DNA of 43,283 bases, from contig JAHDCV010000001.1 in the NCBI GenBank assembly GCA_020629695.1, positions 128,785-172,067 of the forward strand, given 5' to 3'. The stretch comes from Acidimicrobiales bacterium (GTDB taxonomy: Bacteria; Actinomycetota; Acidimicrobiia; Acidimicrobiales; SZUA-35). Position numbers and translations under genes: made by a program. Numbering within the stretch: position 1 is the first letter of the stretch; the number at the start of each line of letters is the position of its first letter. Below are positions 30,785 to 39,587 of the stretch, one piece after another. The notes beneath the pieces were generated by a model. The model was not told the origin of the DNA and searched no databases. It saw only the letters and a list, made by a program, of their open reading frames with translations.

Positions 30785-33643
30785 ATGGACGTCACACTCG
30801 ATCGCGTCGACACATCCGTCGACTCGACACTTCTGAACGCGGGAGCGACGAACGGAGCGATGGTCGGGCTCGTCCTCGGCCTGTTCTTCGCCGCCGGATC
30901 CCCCCTGATCGGCCTCGTCGGCGGGCTCGTGCTCGGCGCCGGTTTCGGCGCCGGCACCGTCACGCTGCTCAGCGGACAGACCGACCCGAGACTCCGCATG
31001 GTGATGGGAGCCGGACTCGGCGCCGTCGCTGGTGTCGTTTTCGGCCTCGTCGTCTCCGGCGGCCTGCTGCCCGCCCTGCTCTCGACCCCGATGATCTGGT
31101 GGACGGCATCGGTCGCCGTCGCCGGCGGGGTCCTGGCCTGGCTGCTCGACAACGATCCCGTCGTCGGCACCGCCGCCGGTGCGGCCGTCGGCTGGATGGT
31201 CGCCACGCTCGGTGAGCCCGATCTCGGCGGCGGCACCCGAGCCGAAGCCATCATGGTGTTCGCCGTGCTCGGTGCCCTCGTCGGGTTCGTGATGGCCCGA
31301 CGGCCACCGGCGATCACGACGCCGGTCTACCGACCGACGGCGTTGTTCATGGCCGGGTTGGCCGGCTTCGGCGCACTCCGCCTCATGCACACCTACGGCA
31401 CGAGCCAGAACCTCGACCAGCTGGTGACCACGATCGTCAACGTGATCCTGGCCATCGGTGCGTTCTCGGCGATGTGGGTCGGCATGAACCTGGTGTTCAA
31501 CCAGACCGGCGCCCACTGGTCGCGCTTCTCCGCCATCACCGGTGGGCTCGTCGGCTTCGTCATCACGGCGATCCTGGTCGGCAACCGGGCGATCGCCTTC
31601 CCGGGCGCCGACGAGGACGGTGTGACGCTGCTCAGCCGCTTCGCCGGCTTCGTCGAGGACCTCGTCAACGGTTGGTCCGAGACCTCCCCCGACGGATCAC
31701 CGTGGAACCGCGGCATCGTCGTCGCCATCGTGCTCGGCCTCGCCGGCTACGGCATCGGCCGGGGCCTCGACAGCTACCACGCCATCACCAAGTACCGCCC
31801 GGCGCTCGCCGCCGTCGGCGTCGTGCTCGGCGGGTTGTACGGCTACCACTACACCGGCGATCTGCCGGGGAACACGCCGGTGCTGATGTACACGCTGCCA
31901 CTGATCGGCGGCACCATCCTCGCCGCTGGTGGCTGGCTGTTGTCCACCAGGGACGACCGCCAGGGCCGACTCGTGATCGGTATCGCCACCGGCGCCCTGT
32001 TCGGCCTGTTCCTGGCCGTGTTGTCGACCGAGACCGGCCAGCCCCGGATGACGCCGCTGCCGCTCCCGGTGGCCACCGCCGTGCTGGCCGCCGCCGGCTA
32101 CGGAGTGTCGACGCTGCGTGGCCGCGACCCGATCCGAGGCGCTCTCTGGGGTGCCCTGCTCGGCTGGATCGTGGGCGCCTGGGGTGTTCCCGACATCGGC
32201 GATGCCACGCTGGTCGAGGCCATCGCCGGCTACGTCGGGCCGGGCGCCATCGCCGGAGCGCTCGCCGGATTGACCACCCTGCCCGACGTCGCCCGTCGGG
32301 CCGTCATCGACCAGAAGTCACGTGCGTGGATCTTCATGGCCCCCGCCGTGCTGTTCGTCGGCTCCGCCCTCGTGCTGCCGACGATCATCACCTTCATCCT
32401 CTCGTTGCAGAGCAACGACAAGGACGGTCGTTGGGTCGGGCTCGAGAACTACAACGAGATCATCCGTGCCCCCGGGCTCGAGACGAACCCCAACCTCGAT
32501 CTGAGTGGTGCCGGGGATCTGTTCACGAGCCGTCTGTTCTGGCTGGCGCTCATCCTGCTCGGGGTCGGCCTCGCCACGGCGATGGTCATGGGTCGGCGAA
32601 CCGGCCGAACGGTGGACGTCGACCCGCAATCGGGCGGGGTCATGCTGCTCGGGATCGTGATGTTCGGCTTCGCCGTGTTCTCGGTGCTCCGGGGCACGAT
32701 CATCAACAACCTCTGGTGGGTGTTCGCCGTGACGGCATTCGCCACCGCCTTCGGCCTGGCGGTCGCCGCCTGGGCCGACGGCATCAAGGGCGAGAAGATC
32801 GCGAAGTCGTTGATCTTCATGCCGATGGCCATCTCGGCCGTGGGTGCCTCGATCATCTGGCGCTTCATGTATTCGTCCCGCCCCGCCGGCAAGGAGCAGA
32901 ACGGCACATTGAACGCGGCCTGGATCTGGCTCGGGGAGAAGACCTCGAACCAGGAGAGCTTCGGGGTCGGGTTGTTCGACTGGCACTTCTTCGACTTCCC
33001 GGGCAAACCGCTGTTCCTCGCCGGGTTCGCCGCTCTGGCCGCCTGGCTGGTCGCGACGGGCCTCCGCTCCGCCAAGAAGAACGGGCCGAGTGCACTCGTC
33101 GCCTACCTGGTCATGGCGGCGTTCCCCGTCTGGCTCTTGGTCCGACTCCTCCTCGAGGGTCACCTCGGTGGGGTGATCGAGAACGACGCCGGTGAGTGGC
33201 TCGCCGACCCGATCCTGTTCCGCGAGACGAGCCCGTTCAACAACTTCTGGCTGATGATCGTGATGCTCTGGATCGAGACCGGGTTCGCCATGGTGATCCT
33301 CTCGGCGGCCATCAAGGCCGTGCCGACGGAGTTCATCGAGGCGGCCAAGATCGACGGCGCCGACGACTCGCAGGTCTTCTGGCGGATCGTCATCCCCCAG
33401 ATCGCTCCGACGATCGGCGTGGTGGTCACCACCACGATCGTGAAGGTGACGAAGGTGTACGACTACGTGAAGGTCATGACCGGCGGCAACTTCGACACGA
33501 ACGTGCTCGCCAACTCGATGATCGATCAGTCGTTCCAGTTCGCCAACGCCGGCACGGGCTCCGCCCTGGCGGTGCTGCTGTTCATCATGGTCCTGCCGAT
33601 CATGGTGCTGAATGTGCTCCGGATGCAGAGGGAGGCCGCCTGA
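30785..33643 (+). CDS. ABC sugar permease (MalF type) with about 505-residue N-terminal membrane extension
   Basis: A 952-residue protein, about three times the usual 300. From about residue 510 (RAWIFMAPAVLFVGSALVLP) it is a MalF-type permease with an enlarged region before the core and the EAA loop EFIEAAKIDGADDSQVFWRIVIPQIAP (E852 onward) that docks the ATPase. Residues 1-505 form many Gly/Ala-rich hydrophobic segments of unknown type, with an internal repeat near residues 124 and 448. ATG 30785 has an AGGGAG Shine-Dalgarno. No frameshift or stop separates the parts and codon use is alike, so the fusion is real at sequence level. MalG follows one base after its stop. Confidence 0.9.
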   Translation: MDVTLDRVDTSVDSTLLNAGATNGAMVGLVLGLFFAAGSPLIGLVGGLVLGAGFGAGTVTLLSGQTDPRLRMVMGAGLGAVAGVVFGLVVSGGLLPALLSTPMIWWTASVAVAGGVLAWLLDNDPVVGTAAGAAVGWMVATLGEPDLGGGTRAEAIMVFAVLGALVGFVMARRPPAITTPVYRPTALFMAGLAGFGALRLMHTYGTSQNLDQLVTTIVNVILAIGAFSAMWVGMNLVFNQTGAHWSRFSAITGGLVGFVITAILVGNRAIAFPGADEDGVTLLSRFAGFVEDLVNGWSETSPDGSPWNRGIVVAIVLGLAGYGIGRGLDSYHAITKYRPALAAVGVVLGGLYGYHYTGDLPGNTPVLMYTLPLIGGTILAAGGWLLSTRDDRQGRLVIGIATGALFGLFLAVLSTETGQPRMTPLPLPVATAVLAAAGYGVSTLRGRDPIRGALWGALLGWIVGAWGVPDIGDATLVEAIAGYVGPGAIAGALAGLTTLPDVARRAVIDQKSRAWIFMAPAVLFVGSALVLPTIITFILSLQSNDKDGRWVGLENYNEIIRAPGLETNPNLDLSGAGDLFTSRLFWLALILLGVGLATAMVMGRRTGRTVDVDPQSGGVMLLGIVMFGFAVFSVLRGTIINNLWWVFAVTAFATAFGLAVAAWADGIKGEKIAKSLIFMPMAISAVGASIIWRFMYSSRPAGKEQNGTLNAAWIWLGEKTSNQESFGVGLFDWHFFDFPGKPLFLAGFAALAAWLVATGLRSAKKNGPSALVAYLVMAAFPVWLLVRLLLEGHLGGVIENDAGEWLADPILFRETSPFNNFWLMIVMLWIETGFAMVILSAAIKAVPTEFIEAAKIDGADDSQVFWRIVIPQIAPTIGVVVTTTIVKVTKVYDYVKVMTGGNFDTNVLANSMIDQSFQFANAGTGSALAVLLFIMVLPIMVLNVLRMQREAA

Positions 33644-33644
33644 G

Positions 33645-34712
33645 ATGGCACTCGCAACGAAGTCCCCATCCCTGTCGGTCGACGCCCTGGAGGGCGGCGG
33701 TCCCGGCATCGTCAACCGGATCTACGGCGCCCTTCGCCGGGCCCCGATCTGGATCATCGTGGCCGTCTGGACCATCCCGACGCTCGGGTTGTTCGTCAAC
33801 TCGTTCCGGACCCGCGACGCCCAGCGCCGGGTCGGTTGGTGGCAGACCCTCACCGAAGGCACCACCGAGGCGACCGCCGAGGAGGGCGAGGCTGCGGCCA
33901 ACACCTTCACGGCGGGCCCGCTCACCATGGAGCAGCTCACCACGGAGAACTACGAGACCGTGCTGGCGGCGTCGACGACGACCGACCTGTTCGGTTCGCT
34001 CGTGAACTCCGCCGCCATCGCCATCCCGGCCACGATCATTCCGATCGCGATCGCGGCGTTCGCCGCCTACGGCTTCGCCTGGATCGACTTCAAGGGCCGC
34101 AAGACGCTGTTCATCGGCATGGTGGCCCTGTTGGCCGTGCCGCTCCAGGTGGCGCTGTTGCCGCTGCTCCGCAGCTACATCGGCGGCGCCCACTGGACGG
34201 TCGGCTCGATCGGCACCTTCGAACCGTTGGGTTGGATCGGGATCGAGAAGACGGTGACGGTGCTGCCCGCACTGCAGCTCAACGGCACGGCCGAGTCGGT
34301 GTGGCTCACCCACACGGGGTTCGCGATGCCGTTCGCGATCTTCCTGCTGCACAACTACATCAGTGGCCTGCCGAAGGACATCTTCGAGTCGGCCCGCATC
34401 GACGGTGCCGATCACTTCACGATCTTCTGGCGGTTGATCCTGCCGCTGTCGATCCCGGTGCTCGCCGCCTTCGCCATCTTCCAGTTCCTCTGGACCTGGA
34501 ACGACTTCCTGATCGCTCGCACGATGCTCGGCCCGAACCAGGACGTGCTGCCCACCACGGTGCGTATCGCCAACCTGTCGGGTGACTTCGGTCGGAACGA
34601 CTTCATCCTCCCGGCGGCGGCGTTCATCCAGGCCTTCATCCCGCTGGCGGTGTTCTTCAGCCTCCAGCGGTTCTTCGTGCGGGGCATCCTCGCCGGCTCC
34701 GTCAAGGGCTGA
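33645..34712 (+). CDS. ABC sugar permease (MalG type)
   Basis: A 355-residue carbohydrate permease. The first helix WIIVAVWTIPTLGLFVNSFRT is followed by a long outside loop including an acidic stretch (TEATAEEGEAAANTFTAGPLTMEQLTTENYETVL), larger than in typical MalG. The EAA loop is DIFESARIDGADHFTIFWRLILPLSIP, giving the second ATPase contact. The C-terminal FFSLQRFFVRGILAGSVKG is a family hallmark. ATG 33645 lies one base after the fused permease stop, with GAGG upstream. It must pair with the MalF half of the preceding protein and with an ATPase encoded elsewhere. Confidence 0.93.
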   Translation: MALATKSPSLSVDALEGGGPGIVNRIYGALRRAPIWIIVAVWTIPTLGLFVNSFRTRDAQRRVGWWQTLTEGTTEATAEEGEAAANTFTAGPLTMEQLTTENYETVLAASTTTDLFGSLVNSAAIAIPATIIPIAIAAFAAYGFAWIDFKGRKTLFIGMVALLAVPLQVALLPLLRSYIGGAHWTVGSIGTFEPLGWIGIEKTVTVLPALQLNGTAESVWLTHTGFAMPFAIFLLHNYISGLPKDIFESARIDGADHFTIFWRLILPLSIPVLAAFAIFQFLWTWNDFLIARTMLGPNQDVLPTTVRIANLSGDFGRNDFILPAAAFIQAFIPLAVFFSLQRFFVRGILAGSVKG

Positions 34713-34726
34713 CCCACGATCATCGA

Positions 34727-34758
34727 TGGGCCCGGATCGCCACGGCGGTCCGGGCCCA
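34727..34758 (+). terminator. Strong hairpin between malG-type permease and GH13 gene
   Basis: A ten-base outer stem TGGGCCCGGA/TCCGGGCCCA, a T-G wobble and an inner CGCC/GGCG enclose a two-base loop. It starts 14 bases after the permease stop and lacks a U-run, so it may attenuate or protect the mRNA rather than fully stop it. Confidence 0.5.
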
Positions 34759-34796
34759 CTCGCGTCCCCACCCGAGACCACCACGGAGCAACGTCC

Positions 34797-36407
34797 ATGT
34801 CCGGACCCGAGACCCGTCTCCAGCGGCTCACCGAGATCTACGGTGCCGATCTCGCCACCGTGGTGGCGCCGAGGCTCGAGGCGCGACTCGCCGGTGAGCC
34901 CACCACGGCCGCCCGCCGGCGTTGGTCGCACGATGACATCTGGCTGATCACCTACGCCGATCAGTTCACCGAGACCGACACCGCGCCGCTGGCGACTCTG
35001 CACGACGTGCTCGACGACGAGCTCGCCGACGTCGTCACCGGCGTGCACGTCCTCCCGTTCTGCCCGTGGAGCTCCGACGACGGCTTCGCGGTGATCGATT
35101 ACCACGAGGTCCACGAGCCGTACGGCACCTGGACCGACATCGAGCGACTGGCCGCCGACCGTCCGTTCATGGCCGATGCCGTCATCAACCACCTCTCGGC
35201 GTCGTCGCCGTGGTTCGAGGCGTTCCTCGCCGACGCCGAACCCCATCGCCGGTTCTTCCGGACCGAACACCCCGACACCGACACCTCGGCGGTCGTGCGG
35301 CCGCGCACCCACCCCCTGCTCACGGGGTTCGACACGACCGGCGGACCCCGCTGGGTCTGGACGACGTTCTCGGCGGACCAGGTCGACCTCGATTACGCCG
35401 AACCCGACGTGCTGCTGGCCGTCGTCGACGTCGTCCTCCACTACGCCCGCCGAGGTGCATCGGCGATCCGGCTCGACGCCGTGGGCTTCTGCTGGAAGGA
35501 CCCGGCGACGTCGTCGATCCACCGGCCCGAGACCCACGCGATCGTCCAGCTCCTCGCCGACTGTCTGGCCGACACCCATCCCGGCACGATCCTCATCACC
35601 GAGACGAACGTGCCCCACGAGGAGAACGTCAGCTACCTGCACCCGACGATCCCCGAAGCACAGGCGGTCTATCAGTTCCCCCTCGCTCCCCTCTCGGCCC
35701 ACGCGATCCGCACCGGCGACGTCGACGTGCTGGTCGAGTGGGCCGCGGTCATCGACCCGCTCGTCGCTCCCGGGCGCTCGTTCTTCAACTTCCTGGCCTC
35801 GCACGACGGCATCGGACTGCGACCGGCCGAAGGCCTGCTCGGCGACGACGCGATCGACGAGCTGGTGCGGGCGACCGAGGCCACCGGTGGACGGGTCAAC
35901 CACCGGACCACACCGGGCGGTGGCACGGCGCCCTACGAACTCAACGTCACCTGGTTCGATCTGATCGGCGAGGGGGTCGACACCGACACGGCGATCGCCC
36001 GCCACCTCGCCACCCACGCGCTGCTGCTCGCGCTGCCGGGCGTCGCCGGCGTCTACGTGCACGCACTCGTCGGGTCCTCCAACGACCTGGCGGGCGTCGA
36101 CGCCTCCGGCATCAACCGCCGCATCAATCGGCAGAAGTTCGATCGGAACGACCTCCGCTCGTCGCTGGTGGACGACACGACCGTCGCTTCCCGGGTGCTG
36201 GCCGGGATGCGTGCACTCGTGGGTGAACGTCGAACCCGCCCCGCCTTCCACCCCGAGGGCCGTTGCACGGTCGACCAGCCGGCACCCGGCGTCGTCCGGG
36301 TGCAGCGGCGACACGACGGGCACGACGGGACGTGCACGATCAACTTCCGGGGCACCACCGTCGAGGCGGACGGTCCACTCGGCCCGTACGAGGTGCGCTG
36401 GTCCTAG
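34797..36407 (+). CDS. GH13 subfamily 18 phosphorylase (sucrose/glucosylglycerate/glucosylglycerol phosphorylase-like)
   Basis: A 536-residue alpha-amylase-fold enzyme of the sucrose-phosphorylase group that splits an alpha-glucoside with phosphate to give glucose 1-phosphate. Landmarks: VHVLPFCPWSSDDGFAVIDYHEV, DAVINHLSASSPWF, the nucleophile D227 in AIRLDAVGF, the acid/base E269 in LITETNVPHEEN and the transition-state Asp D337 in FLASHDGIGLRP. Length matches the glucosylglycerate phosphorylase YcjM more than classical sucrose phosphorylases (about 490-500). Being cytosolic and next to sugar permeases, it likely acts on the imported compound. GGAG lies eight bases before ATG 34797. Exact substrate is unresolved. 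Confidence 0.88.
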   Translation: MSGPETRLQRLTEIYGADLATVVAPRLEARLAGEPTTAARRRWSHDDIWLITYADQFTETDTAPLATLHDVLDDELADVVTGVHVLPFCPWSSDDGFAVIDYHEVHEPYGTWTDIERLAADRPFMADAVINHLSASSPWFEAFLADAEPHRRFFRTEHPDTDTSAVVRPRTHPLLTGFDTTGGPRWVWTTFSADQVDLDYAEPDVLLAVVDVVLHYARRGASAIRLDAVGFCWKDPATSSIHRPETHAIVQLLADCLADTHPGTILITETNVPHEENVSYLHPTIPEAQAVYQFPLAPLSAHAIRTGDVDVLVEWAAVIDPLVAPGRSFFNFLASHDGIGLRPAEGLLGDDAIDELVRATEATGGRVNHRTTPGGGTAPYELNVTWFDLIGEGVDTDTAIARHLATHALLLALPGVAGVYVHALVGSSNDLAGVDASGINRRINRQKFDRNDLRSSLVDDTTVASRVLAGMRALVGERRTRPAFHPEGRCTVDQPAPGVVRVQRRHDGHDGTCTINFRGTTVEADGPLGPYEVRWS

Positions 36408-37555
36408 TCGCCGCGCAGCGGCAGGCGGATCGACACGAGCGCGCCACCCGTCTCACGGTTCTCGGCGAGGCAGGCGCCACCGTGTGCGTCCACGATCGTT
36501 CGAGCGATCGCCATCCCGAGGCCGACCGAACCCGACCGGTCGCCCCTGCGGAAGCGCTGGAAGACGTGCTCGATGATCTCCGGATCGAAGCCGGGGCCGT
36601 CGTCGGCGATCTCGATCACGGCGTCGACACCGGTCACCCGCGTCGAGAGCTCGACGAGGCTCGACCGTGCGGCGGCGTTCCGGGTCAGGTTCTCCACGGC
36701 CTGCCGGAGCAGCGCGAAGTCGGCGTCGACGACCGCGGCGTCGCCGTCCACGGCCCGCACCTCGACCCCGTCGACACGGACCGCGGCGGCGACTTCCTCG
36801 ACGAGCAGATCGAGCCGTAGCGGGGCCCGACGCAGCTCGGCCTGCCCCGCCTCGAGTCGGGCGAACTCGAGCAACTCCCCCACGGACGAACTCGCACGCT
36901 CCGACGCCGTCAGGATCTCGTCGAGGGACTCCCGGTACGCCTCCGGTTCGCGCTCACGGGCCAGGGCGTGACCGGCGGAGGCCTGGATGATCGCGAGCGG
37001 TGTCCGGAGTTCGTGCGCCGCGTCGGCGATGAAGTCCCGGTTGACGTTGTGGGCGACCCGTTCGGCCTCGGAGGTCCGGCCACCCAGTTGCCAGGCCAGT
37101 GCACCGGCGCCGCCGGCGAGGAGCAACGGCCAGAACAGGCGGGCGAGGAGCGCTCCGCCGAATCCCGGTCGTTCGTCGGGCACGACGGCCACGATGGCCT
37201 GCTGCTCACGGAATCGTTCCCCGACGGCGAACCAGCGGCCGTCGAGGTCGAACTCGTACTCGACCCGGTCGAACGCCACCGCCGCCTCGGCGATGGTCTG
37301 CAGTGGCGGCTCGACCCAGGTCTCGCCGGCGGTGTCCCACCACGGACCCTCGACATCGACGATCCAGGTGTTCTCCGGCGGCTCGATCTCCTCGATCTGC
37401 AGCCGGAACCAGGCATCGATGTTCGACTCGGCCCACGCGACCTGCTCCGCTTCGGCGACCTCGACGTGACGCTGAGCGAGACGCCACGCGAACGGCGTCG
37501 TCAACACGAACACCGCCACGGCGGCGAGCAGCGCGAGTCGCAGGCGGCGGCTCAT
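36404..37555 (-). CDS. Two-component sensor histidine kinase
   Basis: A 383-residue membrane kinase. One helix near residues 7-24 and another near 136-156 flank a sensor loop of about 110 residues outside the membrane, rich in Trp and Glu and with no recognised domain. There is no clear HAMP; the DHp domain follows directly with H181 in DAAHELRTPLAII. The ATP domain has the N box VENLTRNAA, G1 ADDGPGFDPE and G2 GSVGLGMAIA. It phosphorylates the upstream response regulator, whose stop overlaps this ATG as ATGA. Its stop overlaps the GH13 gene by four bases in convergent orientation. Signal unknown. Confidence 0.93.
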   Translation of the reverse strand: MSRRLRLALLAAVAVFVLTTPFAWRLAQRHVEVAEAEQVAWAESNIDAWFRLQIEEIEPPENTWIVDVEGPWWDTAGETWVEPPLQTIAEAAVAFDRVEYEFDLDGRWFAVGERFREQQAIVAVVPDERPGFGGALLARLFWPLLLAGGAGALAWQLGGRTSEAERVAHNVNRDFIADAAHELRTPLAIIQASAGHALAREREPEAYRESLDEILTASERASSSVGELLEFARLEAGQAELRRAPLRLDLLVEEVAAAVRVDGVEVRAVDGDAAVVDADFALLRQAVENLTRNAAARSSLVELSTRVTGVDAVIEIADDGPGFDPEIIEHVFQRFRRGDRSGSVGLGMAIARTIVDAHGGACLAENRETGGALVSIRLPLRGD

Positions 37556-38223
37556 GCCGTTCCCATCCGGTAGCCGACCCCACGCACGGTCTCGATCGGA
37601 TCCGGCTCACCCGGCACCTCGAGTTTCCGCCGCAGGTTGGCGATGTGCACGTCGACCACATTCGACAGGCCGTCGTAGTTGGCGTCCCAGACGTGTTCGA
37701 GCAGGTCCTCGCGGCGGCACACCTCGCCGGGACGGCGCATCAGGTAGTCGAGCAGGCTGAACTCCCGGGGGGTCAAGGGCACCATGATCGCACCTCGCCA
37801 CACTCGATGGACGGCCGGGTCGAGCGAAACGTCGCCGACCTCGAGGACCGGGCTCGACGCCGCCGCCGGGCGCCGCAACAGCGCCCGCACCCGTGCGGCG
37901 AGTTCGGGGTAGGCGAACGGCTTCGTCAGATAGTCGTCGGCGCCTGCATCGAGGCCGGCGACGGTGTCGCTCAGCCCGTCGCGTGCGGTCAACATGAGGA
38001 TCGGCACGGTCGAGCCGTCCCGCCGCAGGCGCGCCGCCAACACGAGCCCGTCACCGTCGGGCAGTCCCAGGTCCAACACGACGAGGTCGTAGGTGTGGAT
38101 CGAGAGGTGTTCCTCCGCGCCGGCGACCGTGCCGACACGGTCGACGGCGTGTCCTTCCTCGGTCAGGCCCCGCACGAGTACTCGGGCGAGGGTCTCGTCG
38201 TCCTCGACGACCAACAGGCGCAT
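37552..38223 (-). CDS. OmpR/PhoB family response regulator
   Basis: A 223-residue regulator. The receiver domain starts MRLLVVEDDETLARVL with the acidic pocket D8/D9, phospho-acceptor D51 in VVLDLGLPDGDG, T-loop LMLTARDG and K in LTKPFAYPEL. A winged-helix effector domain follows (LTPREFSLLDYLMRRPGEVCRREDLLEHVW and VVDVHIANLRRKLE ... GVGYRMG). ATG 38223 begins the receiver domain exactly; the longer upstream frame is not supported. CATGAAGG direct repeats at 38246-38264, with an 11-base period, are candidate self-binding sites. Its partner kinase is translationally coupled downstream. Confidence 0.94.
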   Translation of the reverse strand: MRLLVVEDDETLARVLVRGLTEEGHAVDRVGTVAGAEEHLSIHTYDLVVLDLGLPDGDGLVLAARLRRDGSTVPILMLTARDGLSDTVAGLDAGADDYLTKPFAYPELAARVRALLRRPAAASSPVLEVGDVSLDPAVHRVWRGAIMVPLTPREFSLLDYLMRRPGEVCRREDLLEHVWDANYDGLSNVVDVHIANLRRKLEVPGEPDPIETVRGVGYRMGTA

Positions 38224-38245
38224 CCGGGCAGTCAACCACGCCGTC

Positions 38246-38264
38246 CATGAAGGACACATGAAGG
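38246..38264. promoter_or_regulatory. Direct repeats, candidate response regulator site
   Basis: CATGAAGG-ACA-CATGAAGG repeats with an 11-base period, one helical turn, the usual layout for OmpR/PhoB dimers. It lies 23 bases upstream of the response regulator start and 46 bases before the DUF1800 gene, so one site could serve both directions. Confidence 0.5.
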
Positions 38265-38309
38265 CGACCTTCACCATCGATTCATGGCGGCATCGGCATC
38301 GTCGGCGAG

Positions 38310-39587
38310 GTGACACTCCTCCGACGACGCATCCCGACCGAGGACCGCACCGACGACCCCTGGTCCCGGGCCGCCCGCCTCCACGCCCGGACGTCGATGG
38401 CCGTCGCCCCCGAGCGGGTCGACGAGCTGGCCGAGCGGTCCTGGAGCGACGCCGTGGCCTTGGTGCTCGGCGCCGACGACCCCGACCCGGCGGTTCCCGA
38501 GGTGTCCGACAGCGGCGACGGCTGGGAGACCACCGCCGCATGGTGGCTCCGACGGATGGCCGACCCCGACGGCGGACTCGGTGAGTACATGACCTGGTTC
38601 TGGCACGAGCTGCTCCCCGTCGAGACGTGGAAGGTCGACCTCGCTCCCCTGCTCGCCGACTATCTCCGCACCCTGCGGGTCCACGCGCTCGGCACCTATC
38701 CCGAGCTCCTGCGGGCGGTCGTGACGGGCGGGGCGATGATCCGGTACCTCGACGCCGACGGTTCGGTGGCGTCGAATCCCAACGAGAACCTCGCTCGCGA
38801 GCTCATGGAGCTCTTCACCGTCGGCCGGGGCCACTACACCGAGGACGACGTCAAGGCGGGTGCCCGCGCGCTGGCCGGCTGGCACGTGGAGTACGAGACC
38901 GCCGAGGTCGTGTTCGACGAGGTCGACGCCTTCGTGGCTCCGCTGATCTTCCGTGGGGTCCAGGCCCGATGGGACCTCGACGCCGTGCTCGACCACCTGG
39001 TCGCCGACCCGTCGACGGCGGTGCGGATCTCGAGCCGCCTGCATCGGCATCTCACCGGAGTCGACCCTGTCGATCCGGCCGAGCTGGGCCGCTGGTGGGC
39101 CGGCACGGGGCTGTCGATCCGACCGCTCCTCGAACGCATCCTGACCACGGTCGACCTCGGCGATCCCGCGCTCGGCCGGGCCCGATCGGGCGTCGAGTGG
39201 TGGGCCGTCACGGCGGGGGCGCTCGGCATCGACGCCGACGATCTCTGGCAGGTCGACCAGACCCGCCAACGACCGTTCGGTCCCCCGAACGTGGCCGGAT
39301 GGCCCACCGGTGCCCACTGGATCGGCCCCGGTCCGCTGCTCGGACGGGCCAGCGTGGTCCAGAACCTCGACCTCGACCGCGCCGACCTCGACGGCCTCAC
39401 CGCCGGCGACGTGTCCGTGGCGATCGACGCGATCGGCCGACGCCTCTGCGTTCCCGCCTGGTCCGACGCCACCCGGGCGGCCATGACCACCGCCGCGACG
39501 AACCCCGGCTTCGGCGACGACCACGGCGCCCGGACCCGACTCCTGATCCGACTCGCCCTGCTGTCACCGGAGGTGGCACTGCCATGA
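38310..39587 (+). CDS. DUF1800 family protein
   Basis: A 425-residue member of DUF1800. The hallmark NPNENLARELMELFTVG is present, as are GYTED-type GHYTEDDVKAGARALAGW, the helix-rich WFWHELLPVETWKVDL before it, and FGPPNVAGWPTGAHWI near the end. No signal peptide is visible from GTG 38310; the family is often found with or without one. CATCGT lies seven bases before GTG. Biochemical function is not established in the literature I know; partners are typically DUF1501 proteins, as here. Its stop overlaps the DUF1501 ATG as ATGA. Confidence 0.9.
   Translation: MTLLRRRIPTEDRTDDPWSRAARLHARTSMAVAPERVDELAERSWSDAVALVLGADDPDPAVPEVSDSGDGWETTAAWWLRRMADPDGGLGEYMTWFWHELLPVETWKVDLAPLLADYLRTLRVHALGTYPELLRAVVTGGAMIRYLDADGSVASNPNENLARELMELFTVGRGHYTEDDVKAGARALAGWHVEYETAEVVFDEVDAFVAPLIFRGVQARWDLDAVLDHLVADPSTAVRISSRLHRHLTGVDPVDPAELGRWWAGTGLSIRPLLERILTTVDLGDPALGRARSGVEWWAVTAGALGIDADDLWQVDQTRQRPFGPPNVAGWPTGAHWIGPGPLLGRASVVQNLDLDRADLDGLTAGDVSVAIDAIGRRLCVPAWSDATRAAMTTAATNPGFGDDHGARTRLLIRLALLSPEVALP

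Noticed and set aside
33600-36323. Long minus-strand open frame opposite the MalG permease and GH13 enzyme
   Set aside because: Composition is low-complexity and Gly/Arg/Asp rich with no motif; the plus strand carries full catalytic motifs.
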